64,000 nt of DNA from Puccinia triticina (GCF_026914185.1 NC_070568.1:2128001-2192000); one strand, 5' to 3'; numbered from the stretch's first letter, positions 42,642 to 56,975 are shown. Notes: generated from the letters alone by a model not told the origin. Numbers and translations: made by a program.

Positions 42642-43132
42642 TACATGTCAGGAGTTCAGGACTTTGAGTGATAGCATGATATGAGCAAGAGGGGCCATGA
42701 TCCACATCATTAACCCAAAAAAAGTTAAATGCTAGTGGGAAGACCATGAAGGCTATCCATAAACCAGATGTTTTCAATGGGAAAACAGGCATGCCAATTA
42801 CATATCTATCAATCAAAGGATATGGTGTGTGAGAGCGGGTTGGGGAGACGGAAGGGTTAGAGCTCCAGTAGAGAATCACAATGATGGAGGTTCTGAGTCT
42901 AGATGCACCATTAATGTTGACATATCCTATGCCCAGAGTTGTCAAGTGGCCTTGTGAATTGTGCTTGGCAAGGCGCTTGATACCCTTGGCTTGTTGGGCT
43001 CTGAGCTTGACAAGGCCAAGACCAGCAGAAAGAATTTCAGTGACAGGTGGTTTTGGATTCCATAGAAGCCTGTGGTAAATATCACAGCAAGAGCGCAATG
43101 TGGACAGCCAAAACAGCGGCCAGGATTGCTTG

Positions 43133-43535
43133 TTAGAAGCAAGACCCAAGAAAGCCCAGAGTGGAGGGGTTCATGTCCGCACCCCAAACTTGGACCTTGA
43201 GTTGGGAAGCTTTGGGGTCGCAGTTGAGGAGCCGGGCTGTCAAGTCTTGGTAGCCATTCTGGATGTTTGATATTGTCAGGTCTGGGTTGTATGTAGGGTC
43301 ATTGATGTCCTACCAGTTAAACTTAAACAAATATGTTTTTTTGTTAAGAAAATTGGCAATGCTTGGAGCCAAAGATGAGGTTTCTTACCCAGTCAAAGGG
43401 GACACGGCACCAGCCCAGCCTTTTGCTCTTAATGGCTGACAGCAGATTATAAGTGGCCAAGACAAGTTTATTGTGGAGGAGGCCGTCGGCGTCTATTACA
43501 GTGAGCTTGACCTTATTGAACCCTTTGTCAGCTGG
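43133..43535 (-). pseudogene. Two-exon minus-strand gene fragment of unknown family (unit 2)
   Basis: Exon A 43535-43389, intron 43388-43310, exon B 43309-43133; splice sites and frame as in unit 1. The neighbouring open frame of about 170 codons is at 43149-42625. Confidence 0.5.
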
Positions 43536-44333
43536 CTACTATGTCAGAGCCACTGTGACATAATATCCAAAGCAAACATGAAATATCATTAGATAAGACC
43601 TTATTACTGCTATTACTTATACTTACAGATATAAAACCTGGAATATGATTCCGGATTCTGAATCTAAACCCAATTTAACTTAGGGTACCTCACTTCAAGG
43701 TACCCTTAATTTTTACTGCTTCCTTGTGTAAATGTGCATTGAAAATTTAACAGGTACACTCAAAAGGAGTGATATGTATGCTCATAAGCGTATGTACATA
43801 TGCTTATACCCCAGTTTCAGTAACAAAACTGAAGTGTTATGTTTAGCTTAGAAGACAGCACAATACAGGTATGCTTTGCCAAAACCCGCGTGCTGTGCGC
43901 TGAATAACACAGCCCATGTGTGACAGGTTTCTCAGAGCCCGCGCGCTGCACACTACAGAAACCTGTGACAAACCATTTTGTATTATATGAGCGCAAACCC
44001 CCGTGCAGGCTTTTACATGTCCCCAAAGGGTTACAAGTACGCATCCTGGAAAGAATATGACATAATCAGCCCAAAACGTGACACGTTAAATGTTGTACAA
44101 ATGCCCTACACATGGAATGATGTCATGGAACGTTCCTCATGCAACAGAAAGACTAGTACATATACAGTACGCCAGATTGGGAAAATTGGGAAATACTGTG
44201 GCCCATTCTAGAAAAAATGACCACACGTCTCAGCCCCCCTCTGTACGGATCTACACCACCACTTGAATTTGAGCTTGGGTTGACGTGGGCCCAACGGCGC
44301 GGTTGGCGAAAGGTTGGCCCGGGTGGGCGCCAA

Positions 44334-44456
44334 GGGGACCGGCATCCTGGAAACATACTTGTTTCAGACAGCACATGCGAAGTCATCCACATTGACTATG
44401 GCATCTGTTTTGGTCAAGGCTTGAACCTCATACACCCCAAAGTAGTTCCTTTTTGA
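44334..44456 (+). pseudogene. PI3K-related kinase catalytic-loop fragment (unit 2)
   Basis: Same fragment as 21187-21309, with the same stop after VPF. Confidence 0.65.
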
Positions 44457-45319
44457 TTCACTCCCAACTTGGAGCTGCTCTTGCAGGATCTGACTATCAG
44501 GAGCAAGGGGCGGTGGCGCAAGGGAGCGAACAAGGATGACGAGTTGCGGATCTTCAAGCATTTTTTTTGCCACCACCTTGTGGCATCTCAGTGGCACCCG
44601 AGGGGCGCCACCTATGCCCACAGTCCCGGTGGCTCCCCCTAGCATGACAGAGTGGCGCCTGTACGGCCCTGGGTCCCTGTCACGCCACCGTGGCGCATGG
44701 AGTGCTGGGACGCCAGCTGGACGCATTGGCTTTGCCCAATCTGCCCCGCTGTGTATGGCGACATCAGACAGGCCAAAAATACGTGTGAAAGCGCCCACAA
44801 GTTGGCCAGAAGCCCTGTACTTCCCCTGAGCGCCCCAGAGAGCTTCCACGAGTATCCAAAGGGCACTCTGTCCGCCCCAAAAGCCCTTTCCTCACGCTTT
44901 GACATACCTACTATAGCTTACCCGCCTTCAACACGTGCTCAATAGCCTGTTCCTAGTCTGGTAAGCCCCTTAGTAGTTGTTTTTTAGCCCCATTTTTCGC
45001 CAGAAACTGCCCAGTGTCCACCCAGCCTCCAGAATCAACCTCTTCAAGCGCTTCCAACTTCCCAGTTTCTACCCTGAAGAACCTCAAGACTTCAAGGGCT
45101 TTATACTAGTAATTTTAAACCCCTTCTCTTGAGATTCTCCACCATTCTTTACTGGGATTCAAAACACCCCTGTTCACAGGCCCCAGTGTGTAACAGGTAC
45201 CTAAATCCTCTGTTTTTGCAAGATACCTTTGAGGGATTCAACACTCCTGTTTTTATCAGGCCCCTCTGTATTTAATTGTATTAATTTTATTAATATAATG
45301 ACACCATTTTCTCAATATA

Positions 45320-45349
45320 CTAGAGGCCAAGGCGGCTTTGCCGCTGCAA
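45320..45349 (-). mobile_element. Helitron-like 3' terminus C (unit 2)
   Basis: Copy of 22171-22200; the flank has one inserted A (CTCAATATA where unit 1 has CTCATATA). Confidence 0.58.
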
Positions 45350-46077
45350 ATCCAAATTTGAATGGCTTTAATTCCTTGATATAATTCTCCCTCTTTGGAG
45401 CACTCTATCAATCCAGATGTTATATCAATTCAAAGCCCTCAAATTTCAGCACTCTTCATCATTGATCATTGTTTTAGTCCCAAATGCAGTGGGTAGAACT
45501 CCCCAATATGTAACTTCATTCCCATTCTTATCAAAATTATGGATTTGATGGTCCTGCTCCTGCTGCCTTTAATGTCACTTGGATTCAAAAAGGTGGCCAA
45601 AAGCCATGAATTTGCCAAAGCTCTCATGCAGAAGAATCCCAATAACTCATAAGCCTTCCATTGGAGATGGGAGATGCTTCACATTGAGGTGATCTGCACC
45701 CCCAGTCCCAGGAGGCTTAGTTAATTCAGCCCCTCTCAGTGTTTTTATCATTCATATGTTTTGGAAGATATCCTAACTTTAACACATTGTTCATCCTCAA
45801 ATAGAGAGCTGAGAATATGATTATTACAAAGTTTCAATTGAGCTGATGACAATGAGACATTTCTTTCCATCTCATTCATAAGCTCATTAAAACTTGGTGG
45901 TCTCAAGTGATTCATCATTCAGGCACTCTCAGGTGCAAGAGTATGTTTTCTTGTTGAGCAGTGTGACCTTGATTTTAGTAAAAGTGCAAGGGGAAAATTT
46001 AATGAAATGGTAGCTGCATTCTATAACAACATTGCAAACTTGGTTTTCATTTTTGACCATCAAAGATCTTTTCCTCA

Positions 46078-46853
46078 TCAAAGTTCATAGCGGCTCCACA
46101 TCTCTCTCAAGGTGGTTGTCCGGCCTTTGCCTTGCCCATTGGCACTTTTGGCTTCAGATACAACAGTTTTCTCCCTGGCAGCAACCTGAGCGGGTTCTTT
46201 GGAGGAGCGCAGCTGGGGGAAGACGTGGTTCTTCCAAAAAGGAAGCCGATGTGCAGAGGAAAATATAGGCAAGCAATGGAAGAGAGGGCGACTCATGAGG
46301 CCAAGGGTGAAGTTGATCATGGGCGAACTGGATACATGCTGTTTGAGCTCAACTTGGTCCAGGTGCCCGGCCTCTAGAGCAGAATTGGAGAAAGGATTGG
46401 CGACGGGAAGACCTGGCCATGTTCCAACCAATGTGACCAGCCTTCATGGCGCCGAAGCCGTTGACGCAATCACCAATCACAAACAGGCACTTCTGGAAGG
46501 CCGGGTAATCCTTTTGCGGGATGGCGAAGGGGCAGGCAGAGGAGATCTGGAGCAATGCAAGCCCGGGTGCGCAGACGGAAATCTCCCCCGTCGGTGTCTC
46601 AATTGGCGACGGCCTCAGCCGCGGCTGCTCTTGTTAGAGCCCGACTCGACAGCCACGCGGCCTGATTTGCTCTTCTTATGTAGCTGCAGATCGCCCCCCA
46701 ACTTGGCCAGATTCCCGCACTCTCCGAGGAAAAAATGAGCGCCAAAGTTGGCAAGGGCTTGGTTAGCTTTCTGGTTGATCTGATGGCCCAAAGAAAAGAA
46801 CGTTTTAGAGCTTGTGTCACCATGGGAGTTTCCTCAGCACTTGCGTGCAAGTG
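46078..46853 (-). pseudogene. Degenerate coding-like remnant, minus strand (unit 2)
   Basis: Same set of minus-strand frames as 22925-23700 (46431-46078, 46555-46349, 46850-46599), with one or two SNPs. Confidence 0.35.
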
Positions 46854-47248
46854 CCATCTCTTAACTCAGTCATAGATTTGGTTGGATCTCACTTAGATTC
46901 TGGTTTGAAGGCAAGGTTCATGTCTGCCATAAAATATCCTGAAAGGATCTGGAACAATACTTGATGTATTGTGTAATGTATGTGTAAAATGTATACCACA
47001 CCTATGCTGAAAACAAGGCCATTTTAATGATAAGTTTTACTTGATCCTCAAGCTTGACCAAAGTTCCTCATAACTCAATTATCATGATTTTTGAACTCTT
47101 TGAAAGCCCATACCCAGTAGTTTTCTCTGAAATGGTTTTTGTATTTATTTTCAGGGCACACACCAAAAAGCTGCCAGTTATTTCTAAGTTGTTTCTATTA
47201 CACATGGTGAAAACTTTGGATGGAGTGTAGTGATACTATGGGAGGTAG

Positions 47249-47575
47249 AGCTGGTCCCTAGTACCCGTTGGCGGGTACCTGTGGAAGAGCGCAGGTATCC
47301 GCTGGGTGCAGGTGCGGGTGTCCAGTCTGGGTCCAAATTCAGGCAGGTACCCGCGCACAAATTGCTATTCTGGGGTGTCCAGTCTGGGTCCAAATTCAGG
47401 CAGGTACCCGCGCACAAATTGCTATTCTGCACAGCTCTGCTTGCCCCTAGTGCCCATTGGCGGGTACTAGGTACCTGTGGACGGGTACCCATGGAAGTAC
47501 GCAGGTAACTTCCAGCGGGTTCCGGGTGTCCATTCAGGCAGGTACCCACACCCGCCGCGGGTACCCGGGTGCAAA
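47249..47575. repeat. GGTACC-rich degenerate repeat patch
   Basis: Copy of the 24096-24422 patch at the unit 2/3 phase point, with the same internal 57-bp duplication (47316-47429). Confidence 0.6.
47316..47429. repeat. 57-bp direct tandem duplication (2 copies)
   Basis: Unit-2 copy of the duplication at 24163-24276, with identical structure. Confidence 0.85.
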
Positions 47576-47688
47576 GTGTCAGCTCTAGTGGGAGGTCTGA
47601 TTTTTCTCTGGTACTACGGTTTGACTTTTGTGCTGTAGGGCCAGCTGTCACACAACCATGTAACCTGTGCGGGTTTCTGTGACACATT

Positions 47689-47726
47689 GTGTCACACAAA
47701 CGTACGCGCGCGCGTTTGTGTGACAC
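47689..47726. repeat. Palindrome with CG-alternating centre (unit 3)
   Basis: Exact copy of the 232-269 palindrome. Confidence 0.8.
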
Positions 47727-48763
47727 GTAGACCATCACCCAGCCATATCATGCCAAGATGAGTGCCCTGAAATCCCAGGGTTGAATTAGCTGAATCCTTT
47801 AAGAATGGTATCTGATCTTCATCCATCAGTACAGAAATCCTGTTGAGGAGATTTTCTGAATTCGTACACAAACCCTGGGTAATCTGAGGTTCCCCTGGAC
47901 TTGTCCCAGAATTCTAACTCCCTTGGGACAAAATTTAGCAGCTGAAGAATGTGCCACACAAATTTACACATGTGTGCTGGTGTGTCACATTTTTCATCAC
48001 TGAGCCAAGTGATGCCAGCCTGAGTGCTCATGCAGAGCCAGGGGCTTAGGTGGACCCTTCAAAAATTGTTTATAACGTTCAGCCATATGTGCACAAATGA
48101 TTTTGGGGATATTTTCTGAAGTCATACACAACTCCTGATTAATATGAGGTTTTTTTCCATTTCCAAGAAAATGGGTTTGACTCATTTTACTGCAACATTT
48201 CCACATTCCATTATTCTAAAACCAGTAATACCAAGTTGACTTTTACTTTAATTTTTTACATGAGGGCCAATAATGTGCATTACAAGAAACTCATTTTTTC
48301 AGAGGAGTTGATTTTGAGAATTCCAATTTTGCTTTGCTATCCTTCAACCCTTATTATATTTGACATTTCCCCACTTTTTTTATGCACTCCTTGAATTAGC
48401 ATGACACCATCTTTCATCTCTCATTCCACTTTTTGCCTGTATTTAGTATCTTCTGAAACCAATTAGACACAGCCCACCAGCTAAAATATCTCATCCAGGG
48501 ATAGACATCAAAGAGCATATCACATTTGCACCTTGCTTTTAAATACTACAAAGAAATAACAACTGGAGAATTGAGAGAGGCAGAGTCGCCAAGATCACAC
48601 TGAGTTTAATAAGCTTCAATTATCAAACTTTCAAGTATAATTATCATGTATTGATGCAAGAATTACTCAAAAGGGAGGCTAAAGGTGTTCAACTTTAGGA
48701 CCAGTTTGGCTTAGAACTGATGATGAAATTTCTTGAATGGGAAAACAATCTTCAAGTAGCAAA

Positions 48764-51252
48764 CACCAGGGGGGAAAGTGTGGCACTCCCTGGAGAGTGC
48801 CAGACCGTATGTTCCTTTGGGAAGACTGTCTGATGTCAAATTATGTGTGAGCATGTGTGATTTAGGCTTCAAATATGTTGACCTTATGTTCAACTCAGGC
48901 TGATCTTTGATCCACTCCATGGTGAACATGTTGGTAATTGAGTTGAGAGTACCCCCACTTGATGCCTGGTACACCCTGGTATTCTACACTTAGTGGTGTG
49001 TTTCAGGAATCAATTTGAGACCCCCTCCACTCAATGAATGGGTTGTAAAGTCATTGAGTGGAGATTCCCTCCACTTGATGACTGTTGGACAACCATTGAT
49101 TGGAGGTTGTGTCCACTCAATGACCATATCTAAATTACCAGCCACCAAGTGGAGACATCCTCCACTCGATGACTGGTTTTTAATGTCATTGAGTGGAGGG
49201 ATTCTCCACTCGAGGACTGGTGTGTATACTGGCTGTTGAGTGGGGGGGTTCCTTACTCGGTGACTGGTTCTACTGGCCATTGAGTGGAGACACCCTCCAC
49301 TTGATCACAGTTCACTAGGCTGGGAAAATCCCAGAGCAGTGACCAGTACTGCATGTTGGTCATTAAGCCGGGCCTCTCCCAGCTTTAAGGACTGTATGTA
49401 CTGTACTCAGCGCGGGGAAAGTCCCGGCTTGATGGACAGTATGTACTGTCCATCCTGCTGCACTTTTCCAAGCTGAGTGGCCAGTGTAGGCTGCCTACCG
49501 CGCTCGGAAAGGCTGACTAGATGATCAGCATTTGCTGGTCGTTGGGCCAGGGCTTCTCGCTGGATGACCAGTATCTACTGGTCATCGGATTTGAGCTCGG
49601 AGAGGCTGCAGATCGATGACCAGGGCATGATGCCTGTCAAGCGCGGCCTCTCTGAACTCAATGGCCAGTTTGTGTTGACCATCCAGTCGGAGAAGCCCTG
49701 GTCCAATGACCAGCACCTATTGGTCATTGTTCTGGGCCTGTCTGAGCTTGGTGAGCAGTCTGTACTGTCCACCAACCTCGGAAAAGCCAAGCTGAATGAA
49801 CAGTATTTGATGTACTGTTCATTGAGTTGGGGCTTTCCCAGCTCCATGACCAGCAAACAAAGGTCATCGAGCCCGTGTAAACAAGCAACTCGCCAATGTC
49901 CACCCTGATGTTTGGCCGAACATGACGGTGGACATAGCGACAAAAAAAACACGCTCCCCGGGGACACCCGGGGATGCAGAGCTGATCCCTGTTGCCCCGC
50001 TGCCACCGTAGTTGACTTGTGCACAGATTGAAACTCCTGGAACACAAGCTTTTTTGGTGATTTGAAACACATATGAACACCATTTTTGCCACTACAAAAT
50101 GATGATGATTTTGATTGTTCTGGATACAGCAGGTCAAAAGAGCATCATTCTTATCTTACACCTGGTGCTAATAATTACCATGTGATAAGAGCAATCAACA
50201 CCATTTTGTTGCACAATGGCCATGGACATAATGGTAGGTGTGATGAAGGTATGCTACCTGAAGGAAAAAATTGCCCAAAACAGTCAGGCAAAAGGTGTGA
50301 AGATGACCAATCTGCAAGACAAACGGTATGACCCTGCATGCTGAGATGTGTGTGGACATTTCAGAGTTGACTTTTCACCTCAGAGTTCAGACCAGCTATT
50401 GAAATCTTTCTCCTGCTGGTTCCAGGATCATCAAAATGTTGATGCATCTATTGATATCCACCAATCTGCCCCCTTCCCTCTGTGAAGCTTAATAATTTTA
50501 ACCTCTAGCTGCTGCATTTTTCAGTCAGATGGAGGTCAAGTGAAGGAAAATTGTGCAATGTGTATTCACATACAAAAGGTGCATGGACCCAAATGAACAG
50601 CTGACCGTATGGCAAACTTTAGCCTGCATAAGTGGACCATCACTTGGTAAACATGGTTGGTGAAAAGGCCTCTTTGATTGTTCACATTTCATATTACAGG
50701 GAGGGAAGACAGGTTACAGAGGTTTTCCCAGCTTTGACACTGTGTGATACTCAAAAAAGAGAAATTTAATTTTACATAAATTTCCTCCCAATTGATAAAG
50801 GGAACAAGCATGGCAGAAATATCCCACAAGGATTAATCTACCAGTTAGCTGAGTCTTTGCGGTTGCTATAATTTACAGCTATCTTTCATTATGTGATTTT
50901 ATGTGGGTTTTGATTGAAAAAAATCAGCCCTGAAAAATCTTCCTTCTCACTTGGTCAAGGATATCTTTGAGCATCAGGATAGTTACATTCTTGGCAAAAC
51001 ATGTTGTGAATTGAAGCTCACATCCTGGATTTTGTTTGATATGAACCAAACAGAAAATTTCAACTAAGATATTTCCATGTGTTGGAATTGAGTTACAGAT
51101 CATCCCGCAACCACTTCACCTACAGTTACACATCTGTTGGGAAGAAAATTGAACAAGGAGTTGCAACTCACATCTAACTCACATCAGACCATTTGACTGA
51201 CAGAATTACGGCCTGGCATTCTCCAGAGAGTGCCACACTTTCCCCCCTGGTG
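48764..51252. mobile_element. DNA element with 46-bp TIRs (unit 3)
   Basis: Copy identical in structure to unit 2 at 25611-28099, including the extra right-TIR mismatch. Confidence 0.7.
49017..49889. repeat. Hairpin-chain minisatellite (unit 3)
   Basis: Same array as in unit 2, with repeat number conserved. Confidence 0.8.
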
Positions 51253-51959
51253 AAATAAATATTTTGCAGAATGTTGTCACATGATATGCATGAGCAATGC
51301 ATAAGAATAAATACACAACAAAATGAAGTGACATTCAAGGGATTTTGAGTTACAAGAAAAGGAAAGTGACATGAAATGGAAAGAGAGAATTACACCATGA
51401 CAGTTGAGTACACCCACTCTTTGAAGAGAACACAGACTTTTTTACCATGAGCTGTCATTATGGTCACTCTTGGGCTCAAGAGCTGCAGTAATCCAGCTTA
51501 GTGTTTCCACTTGCATATTGCCTGATTTGGATAAAAGATGATGTTTTGTCTGAGAAAATACCACTGCTTGAAACTTGATTATGCTGTGAAGATTTTTCAA
51601 AGACTTTTGGGGTGGTGGGATAATTTGGTTCTCCATTTGTTGGCTATCATCCATCATATTTGTTGAAGTGAAATTGCATGCAATTTTGCTGCTGTTTGAA
51701 TATCTACATACATGTTTTTGAGGATATTTCCTCCTGAAGTATCCAGTTCATCACATAAGAGATGTGGGGTGGGGTTGTGGGTTATGTTATGTTACCCTCT
51801 TCCCCTGAAAGTGCAGCAGTGTAGCCGCCTTGAACTCTAGTATTACTTGTATCATAGTCCCCACTTATGCGTAACGGAATATGAGTGTGAGAAGGGATAA
51901 ATGAGTGATACCCTGTTACGAGTTCATTTCCCGTGTACTGTAATATTCAGGTGTACTGT

Positions 51960-52148
51960 AATTATGGTCTTCAAAGTTGAAGTTCATGCATGTATAAATG
52001 CATAAATCATAAATTCATAAAACTTTGTTGTTAAGATAAAGTAGCCCGTATGTACTACTTGTATTCTTATAGTTAGTTATGCTTTTTCATGAATTTATGA
52101 TTTACACATTTATGCATGCGTGAATTCCAACTTTGAAAACCATAAATA
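51960..52148. repeat. AT-rich foldback, unit 3
   Basis: Copy of the foldback at 4502-4690. Confidence 0.65.
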
Positions 52149-52773
52149 TTAAGGTGTACTGTAATATTAATGTTACATGTAACTAAACTCTTATAATGAC
52201 AGTACATTGATGTAACTAGATGTATATGTGTAATACAGATGTAAAATAGAGTACTGTGTGTAATGTAGACAATTGCAGGTACTTGGTATGTGTACAGTAC
52301 TGTGACCACTGACGTGTACTCTGTGGCTGACATCTTATCCACCAAATACACCACTCCTTCACAGAATTTACTTGCTCATAATGTGCATGTTAAGAAACAC
52401 AGCATGTGCCAACCACATTTAGATAGGATATTAAGGATATTATGTAATCAAAGTTTGAAAATTTAAGAGCACAGTCACACCTTCTTCTGGAGGATACTCT
52501 AGTTTTTCAGACACTCAGAACCACAAAAACCCACATCAAACTAGGATCAACCACATTACTGCACAACACTCAAATATATTGATGGTTATTAACCTTCCTG
52601 TGATTTTTTTTCTTCTTCTCAATTTCAGCTTCTCTGGCCTCCTTGACGTGCTTGTCTTTCCTCCCCTGTATCTTGAAAATCATCAAATCATATATCTGTA
52701 ATCATCCAATCCAATCAAAGATCACCTCAAAATCATGATGTATCATTCTCTTTCTGCAGTTTTTCAACGGTGT

Positions 52774-52920
52774 ATCCGCTGGGCTACACTAAAAAAAGCA
52801 ACCTTTTAGCGTAGCGCAGCAGTTGACCGCTACATGGCCAGACCAAAGAGGAATAGCGCAGCGACAACACCGCTGCGCTACTCGCTAAGCGCAGCAATCG
52901 TCCGCTACCCTAGCGGAACA
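52774..52920. repeat. Short GC-rich hairpin element (unit 3)
   Basis: Copy of 5316-5462; the stem is at 52854-52863 and 52871-52880. Confidence 0.6.
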
Positions 52921-53357
52921 GATCCTTTGAATGTATAATTGGTGGAATGTTGGAGGATGTTTGAAAGGTTGATGGCGACTTCCAGCATCTTGATCCTACA
53001 TAACATGCATACCTCAAGCATGTGCTCGTAGCGCCAGATAGTGGTCTTTTTGTGTGTGTTTCACTGAGACAGTATTGGCCACCGATTATAGGTCAACCTC
53101 TTCCAGCGGGGCGAGTTGGGTAGGTCTCTTATGTGGCTAGCGACGTGGCAATGCGGCTTAGTATTCTGTCAGAGTGCTTCAATGAGAACACGACTCGCGC
53201 GTCCCCTTTGCGATCACGGGGCAATCACCTGAACGAGGGTCTTGGCAGCTTGCGCAGCGCAAAGCACGGAGCCCACCTTCGGCAGCCTATAAAGAACGCA
53301 CCACCAAGACCGGACTACCTAGCTCCAACACTCCTCCCTACCCACTCAAAAAAGAAG

Positions 53358-53630
53358 ATGCCTCCTCCACAAGTTGTCGTCGTCAAGAACGAGGGTGGCA
53401 AGGAGATTGGAGGCGGCAACCACTACTGCATCATCTGCCGCGCCCCCGCTTCATCTACCCCTTCCGGTAAGCACCCCAAGTCCTCTTCATCACATTCCTC
53501 TCACAGAATCCCCCGCACACAGCTTAAAAGTTTGAGTTTTGTAAAGCTTGATTTATTTGAATGTATGAGGTCGGGTTGGATGTGGCCGCAAGACCTGGCT
53601 AGCCCTATGACTTCCGAACCCCTGCCCTAA
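53358..53630 (+). CDS. Small-protein array locus 1 (unit 3), acceptor lost
   Basis: Exon 1 53358-53466 and unspliced frame to 53630, as in unit 2 (Val at residue 6). TATA box at 53288. Confidence 0.5.
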   Translation: MPPPQVVVVKNEGGKEIGGGNHYCIICRAPASSTPSGKHPKSSSSHSSHRIPRTQLKSLSFVKLDLFECMRSGWMWPQDLASPMTSEPLP

Positions 53631-54140
53631 TATAATGGGGTATGAGCCAATCGAGCTCTAGAGAAAACTAGAGTTTAAGCTCCCTAGGTCGAACCAGAAA
53701 CACACACAGCTGAGAATTCTGAGGCGATTGAGTTCGGTGAGGTCCGGTGGATGTGGCCGTCACACCACCTGAGGCCTCTCACTTCCCCGAAAGGAGGAAT
53801 AATCTTTACTGCCAGGCAAAGGCCGGATGAGTGTCTCCAGTTTCTGAGAAGACTTACAGCGTAGTCGCGACGCGGGTTAGGATTCCGTCCGAGTGCTACA
53901 CGATCCGCGCGCGCCCTTTGAGATTGAGATCACGCGGTGACTTGTTGCATAAGCAGAACACGAGTCGCACGTCCTTTGTGGACACGCGGCGGTTGCCTGG
54001 ACGAGGGTCTTGGCAGTTTGCGCAGCGCGAGACGCTGAGCCCACCCTCGCCTGTCTATAAAAGACGAACCACCAAGACCGAACTACCTACCTCCAACCAC
54101 CAACTCGCCCTCCTCCTCACCCCCTCAGAAAAACAAAAAA

Positions 54141-54331
54141 ATGCCTCCCGTTACCTGCACCAACCACGGCAAGGAGATTGGTGGCGGCAACCACTACTGC
54201 ATTATCTGCCGCGCCCCCGCTCCCCCCACCCCTCCCGGTAAGTGAAAAGAATCCTCTTCACACAACCCGACTCCTGCAGAACGACTCGACTGACCCAAGA
54301 TTCCACTTATACTTTGATGTTCCCAGCCTGA
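54141..54331 (+). CDS. Small-protein array locus 2 (unit 3)
   Basis: Exon 1 54141-54237, intron 54238-54326, CCTGA 54327-54331; 33 residues. TATAAAAG at 54056. Confidence 0.8.
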
Positions 54332-55386
54332 ATTCTCCTCCCGCCTGAGGCTCCTGCAAACTTACTTTGGCCTTTCTGGAACTCTTTCTTTTTTTCTCCG
54401 AGCAAACCGTAGGTCTCTTTCAACATCCACATCCTCCTCACTCGAAATCAGCCTTGTACTAATTTTTTCCTCCACTATCAGTCTGTGTATCACACTCGGG
54501 CACCATCATGGCTGAGCATCTTATTATCTCAATTGATAAATCGAGGTAAGGTATTGGATACTATTGCAATCCTTTCGGTTGAATCACACACTGATATCCT
54601 TCCTCTCTTCTCTTAACACTGTGGCGTTTCCGACGGCGGTGGTTTCTTTACTCTCCCAGTTTCCTTTCTGATTTGCAGCCATATTGTTGTATATTTAGTT
54701 CTCTCTTTTTTTGCAGATGTTTTTGAAATTCAATGCCTCTTGCCTTGATCGAGCTCTGAGAAAAAATAGTCTTTTCATGGAAAGAATTTTGCAATTTTAT
54801 GTGATCTGTACAATGAACATGATAAAATTTGATGACACTCTTACTCGATCCTTCCTCTGGCAGGACATTGGGAGATTGAACAGTATTCTTGCTTCTTAAA
54901 GCATAGGACACCAATATGCGTCACTTGTCCGTCACCGCCAGCTGAGTAACCAGGACATTCGCAGCAAAATGGGGTTGAGTCTGATTCCTCCCAATGTGCC
55001 AGGTCCGGGTGGATGCGGCTGCCCCACCTTAATTTTACCCTTCTCACTTTCCCGAAAGGAGAATTGGGAATAATTTAGTGTTTTTTTATATTTGTCCGAA
55101 CCAGGCCGGCAGAAGGTGTATAGTTTTTTTAGGGGGCTAGCCAAGTCGCGAGGCGGGTCAGCATTCCGTACGAGTGCTTTGATGCGAAACCCGACTCGCG
55201 CGGCCCCTTTGTGATCACGCGGCGGTCGCCTCGACGAGGGTGTTGGCAGCTTGCGCAGCGTGAGACGCTGAGCCCACCTTCCCCTGTCTATAAAAGACGA
55301 ACCACCAAGACCGAAGTACCTGCCTCCAACCATCACCTCGCCCTCCTCCTCACCCCCTCAGGAAAAACAAAAAGACAAAAACAAAA

Positions 55387-55580
55387 ATGCCTCCCGTTGT
55401 CTGCACCAACCACGGCAAGGAGATCGGTGGCGGCAACCACTACTGCATCATCTGCCGCGCCCCCGCTCCCCCCACCCCTGCCGGTAAGTGAAAAGAATCC
55501 TCTTTGTACAATCCGAGTCCTCAAGAGCGGCTCGATTGACCCAACATACCATTTTTACTCTCATGTTCCTTGTAGCCTGA
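55387..55580 (+). CDS. Small-protein array locus 3 (unit 3)
   Basis: Exon 1 55387-55483, intron 55484-55575, CCTGA 55576-55580; 33 residues. TATAAAAG at 55289. Confidence 0.8.
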
Positions 55581-56975
55581 ATGTCCTTTCCCCCTCGTCA
55601 CGCTTCTGGAATCTTTGTTCGGCCTTTCTCGAAATCTTGTTTACTTGAGCAAGTTGTAGGTCTCTTTTAGTATCCACATCTTCCTCGCTTGGCATCATCA
55701 TCGGGCTAATTCCTCTGTGACTTTCCTTCAGTATCAGTCTCTGTTCTTCCTCATCATGGCCAACTAGTCAAGTATCTCAATGGGAACATCGAGGTAAAGC
55801 ATTGGCTGGTATTGAAATCTCTCGGGATGAATTCCATACTGAATCATTTCTCTTTTCCCGAAATCTTGTTTCAGACGGCGGCGGTCTCTCTACTCTCTCA
55901 AACTTTTTTCTGACTTTTAAACTGGTCTTTGTATCTTTAGTTGTCCTTATTTTCGGGTGTTTCTCAAATCCAATGCCTTTGATTTGTGACCTTCTCAAAC
56001 TGCGAAAGCCCTTCCTCAGAGTACTTCTTGAATTGTTTTTGGCCTTCAGGAACAAACCTGGGATACTCAAGCAATCCTAACTTTTCTTATCCTCATAGTC
56101 ACCGAATGCATATATCTATATTCCAAGTTTTACAATCGTGCATGGTGTATTTTCCGAAAGAGAGAAAGAAATCACAATTTACCCTTGCTTAATGTTATTT
56201 GGGGAACACGAGCTGCCTCTGTTTCCTGGTCTTCGAGCAGAGTGCAAGCTCTTCCGAAGTGCCCGGGATTGCCTTAAGAGACAAAGACAAATGTAGTGGC
56301 TCGCAAAATGTCCAGAAACAACAATATATATAAGGCCTACCGCTGTCAACCAGCGTCACCTCGCTCCCATGTTGTGATTCTTTTCCAGTTTCTGCTCGGG
56401 GGTATTCACTCATCGAGCCCGATAGAAAACTGTATTTTACCTCCCCTTGGATAATATAGTTAGCCCTATTGCATGACTTCTGCCCCCCTCCCCTAGTGTA
56501 ATCCTGTTTTGCTTTTTCCTCGGGGGTATTAACCAATTGAGCTCGATAGAAAAATTGATTTTACTTACCCTCCCTAGGTTGACCCGTACACAGTTGAGAA
56601 GTCTGAGGCAGGTTGAGCTCGATAGTTCTGAGGGTTTGAGGTCTCGGTGGATGTGTCCGTCAGGCCACCTTAGCCCTATAGCTTCCCGAAAGGAGGCATA
56701 TCTGATTCTTATTATTTGCCGGGAACGGGAAAAAGCATGCTGAGTGTGTAGTTTACATGTACAGCAAAGTCGCGATGCGGTTTAGTATTCCGTGCGAGTG
56801 CTTTGATGAAAACACGTCGCGCGCGCCCCCTTTGAGATCACGCGGTCACGCCCCAATGCGTGCGCAGCGCAAGACGCCGAGCCCACCTGCACCGGTCTAT
56901 AAAAGACCAACCACCAAGACCGCACTACCTACCTCCAACCATCACCTCGCCCTCCTCTTCACCCATAAAAAAAGA

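Larger units (their letters stand above)
24305..47457. repeat. Macro-tandem repeat, unit 2
   Basis: This is a 23153-bp second copy. Against unit 1 it lacks the solo LTR (intact empty site at 43848-43852), lacks 72 bp between 38052 and 38053, and keeps 187 bp (41941-42127) that unit 1 lost. It is almost base-for-base identical to unit 3 over the 16.5 kb they share, which implies a very recent duplication or homogenisation. Confidence 0.97.
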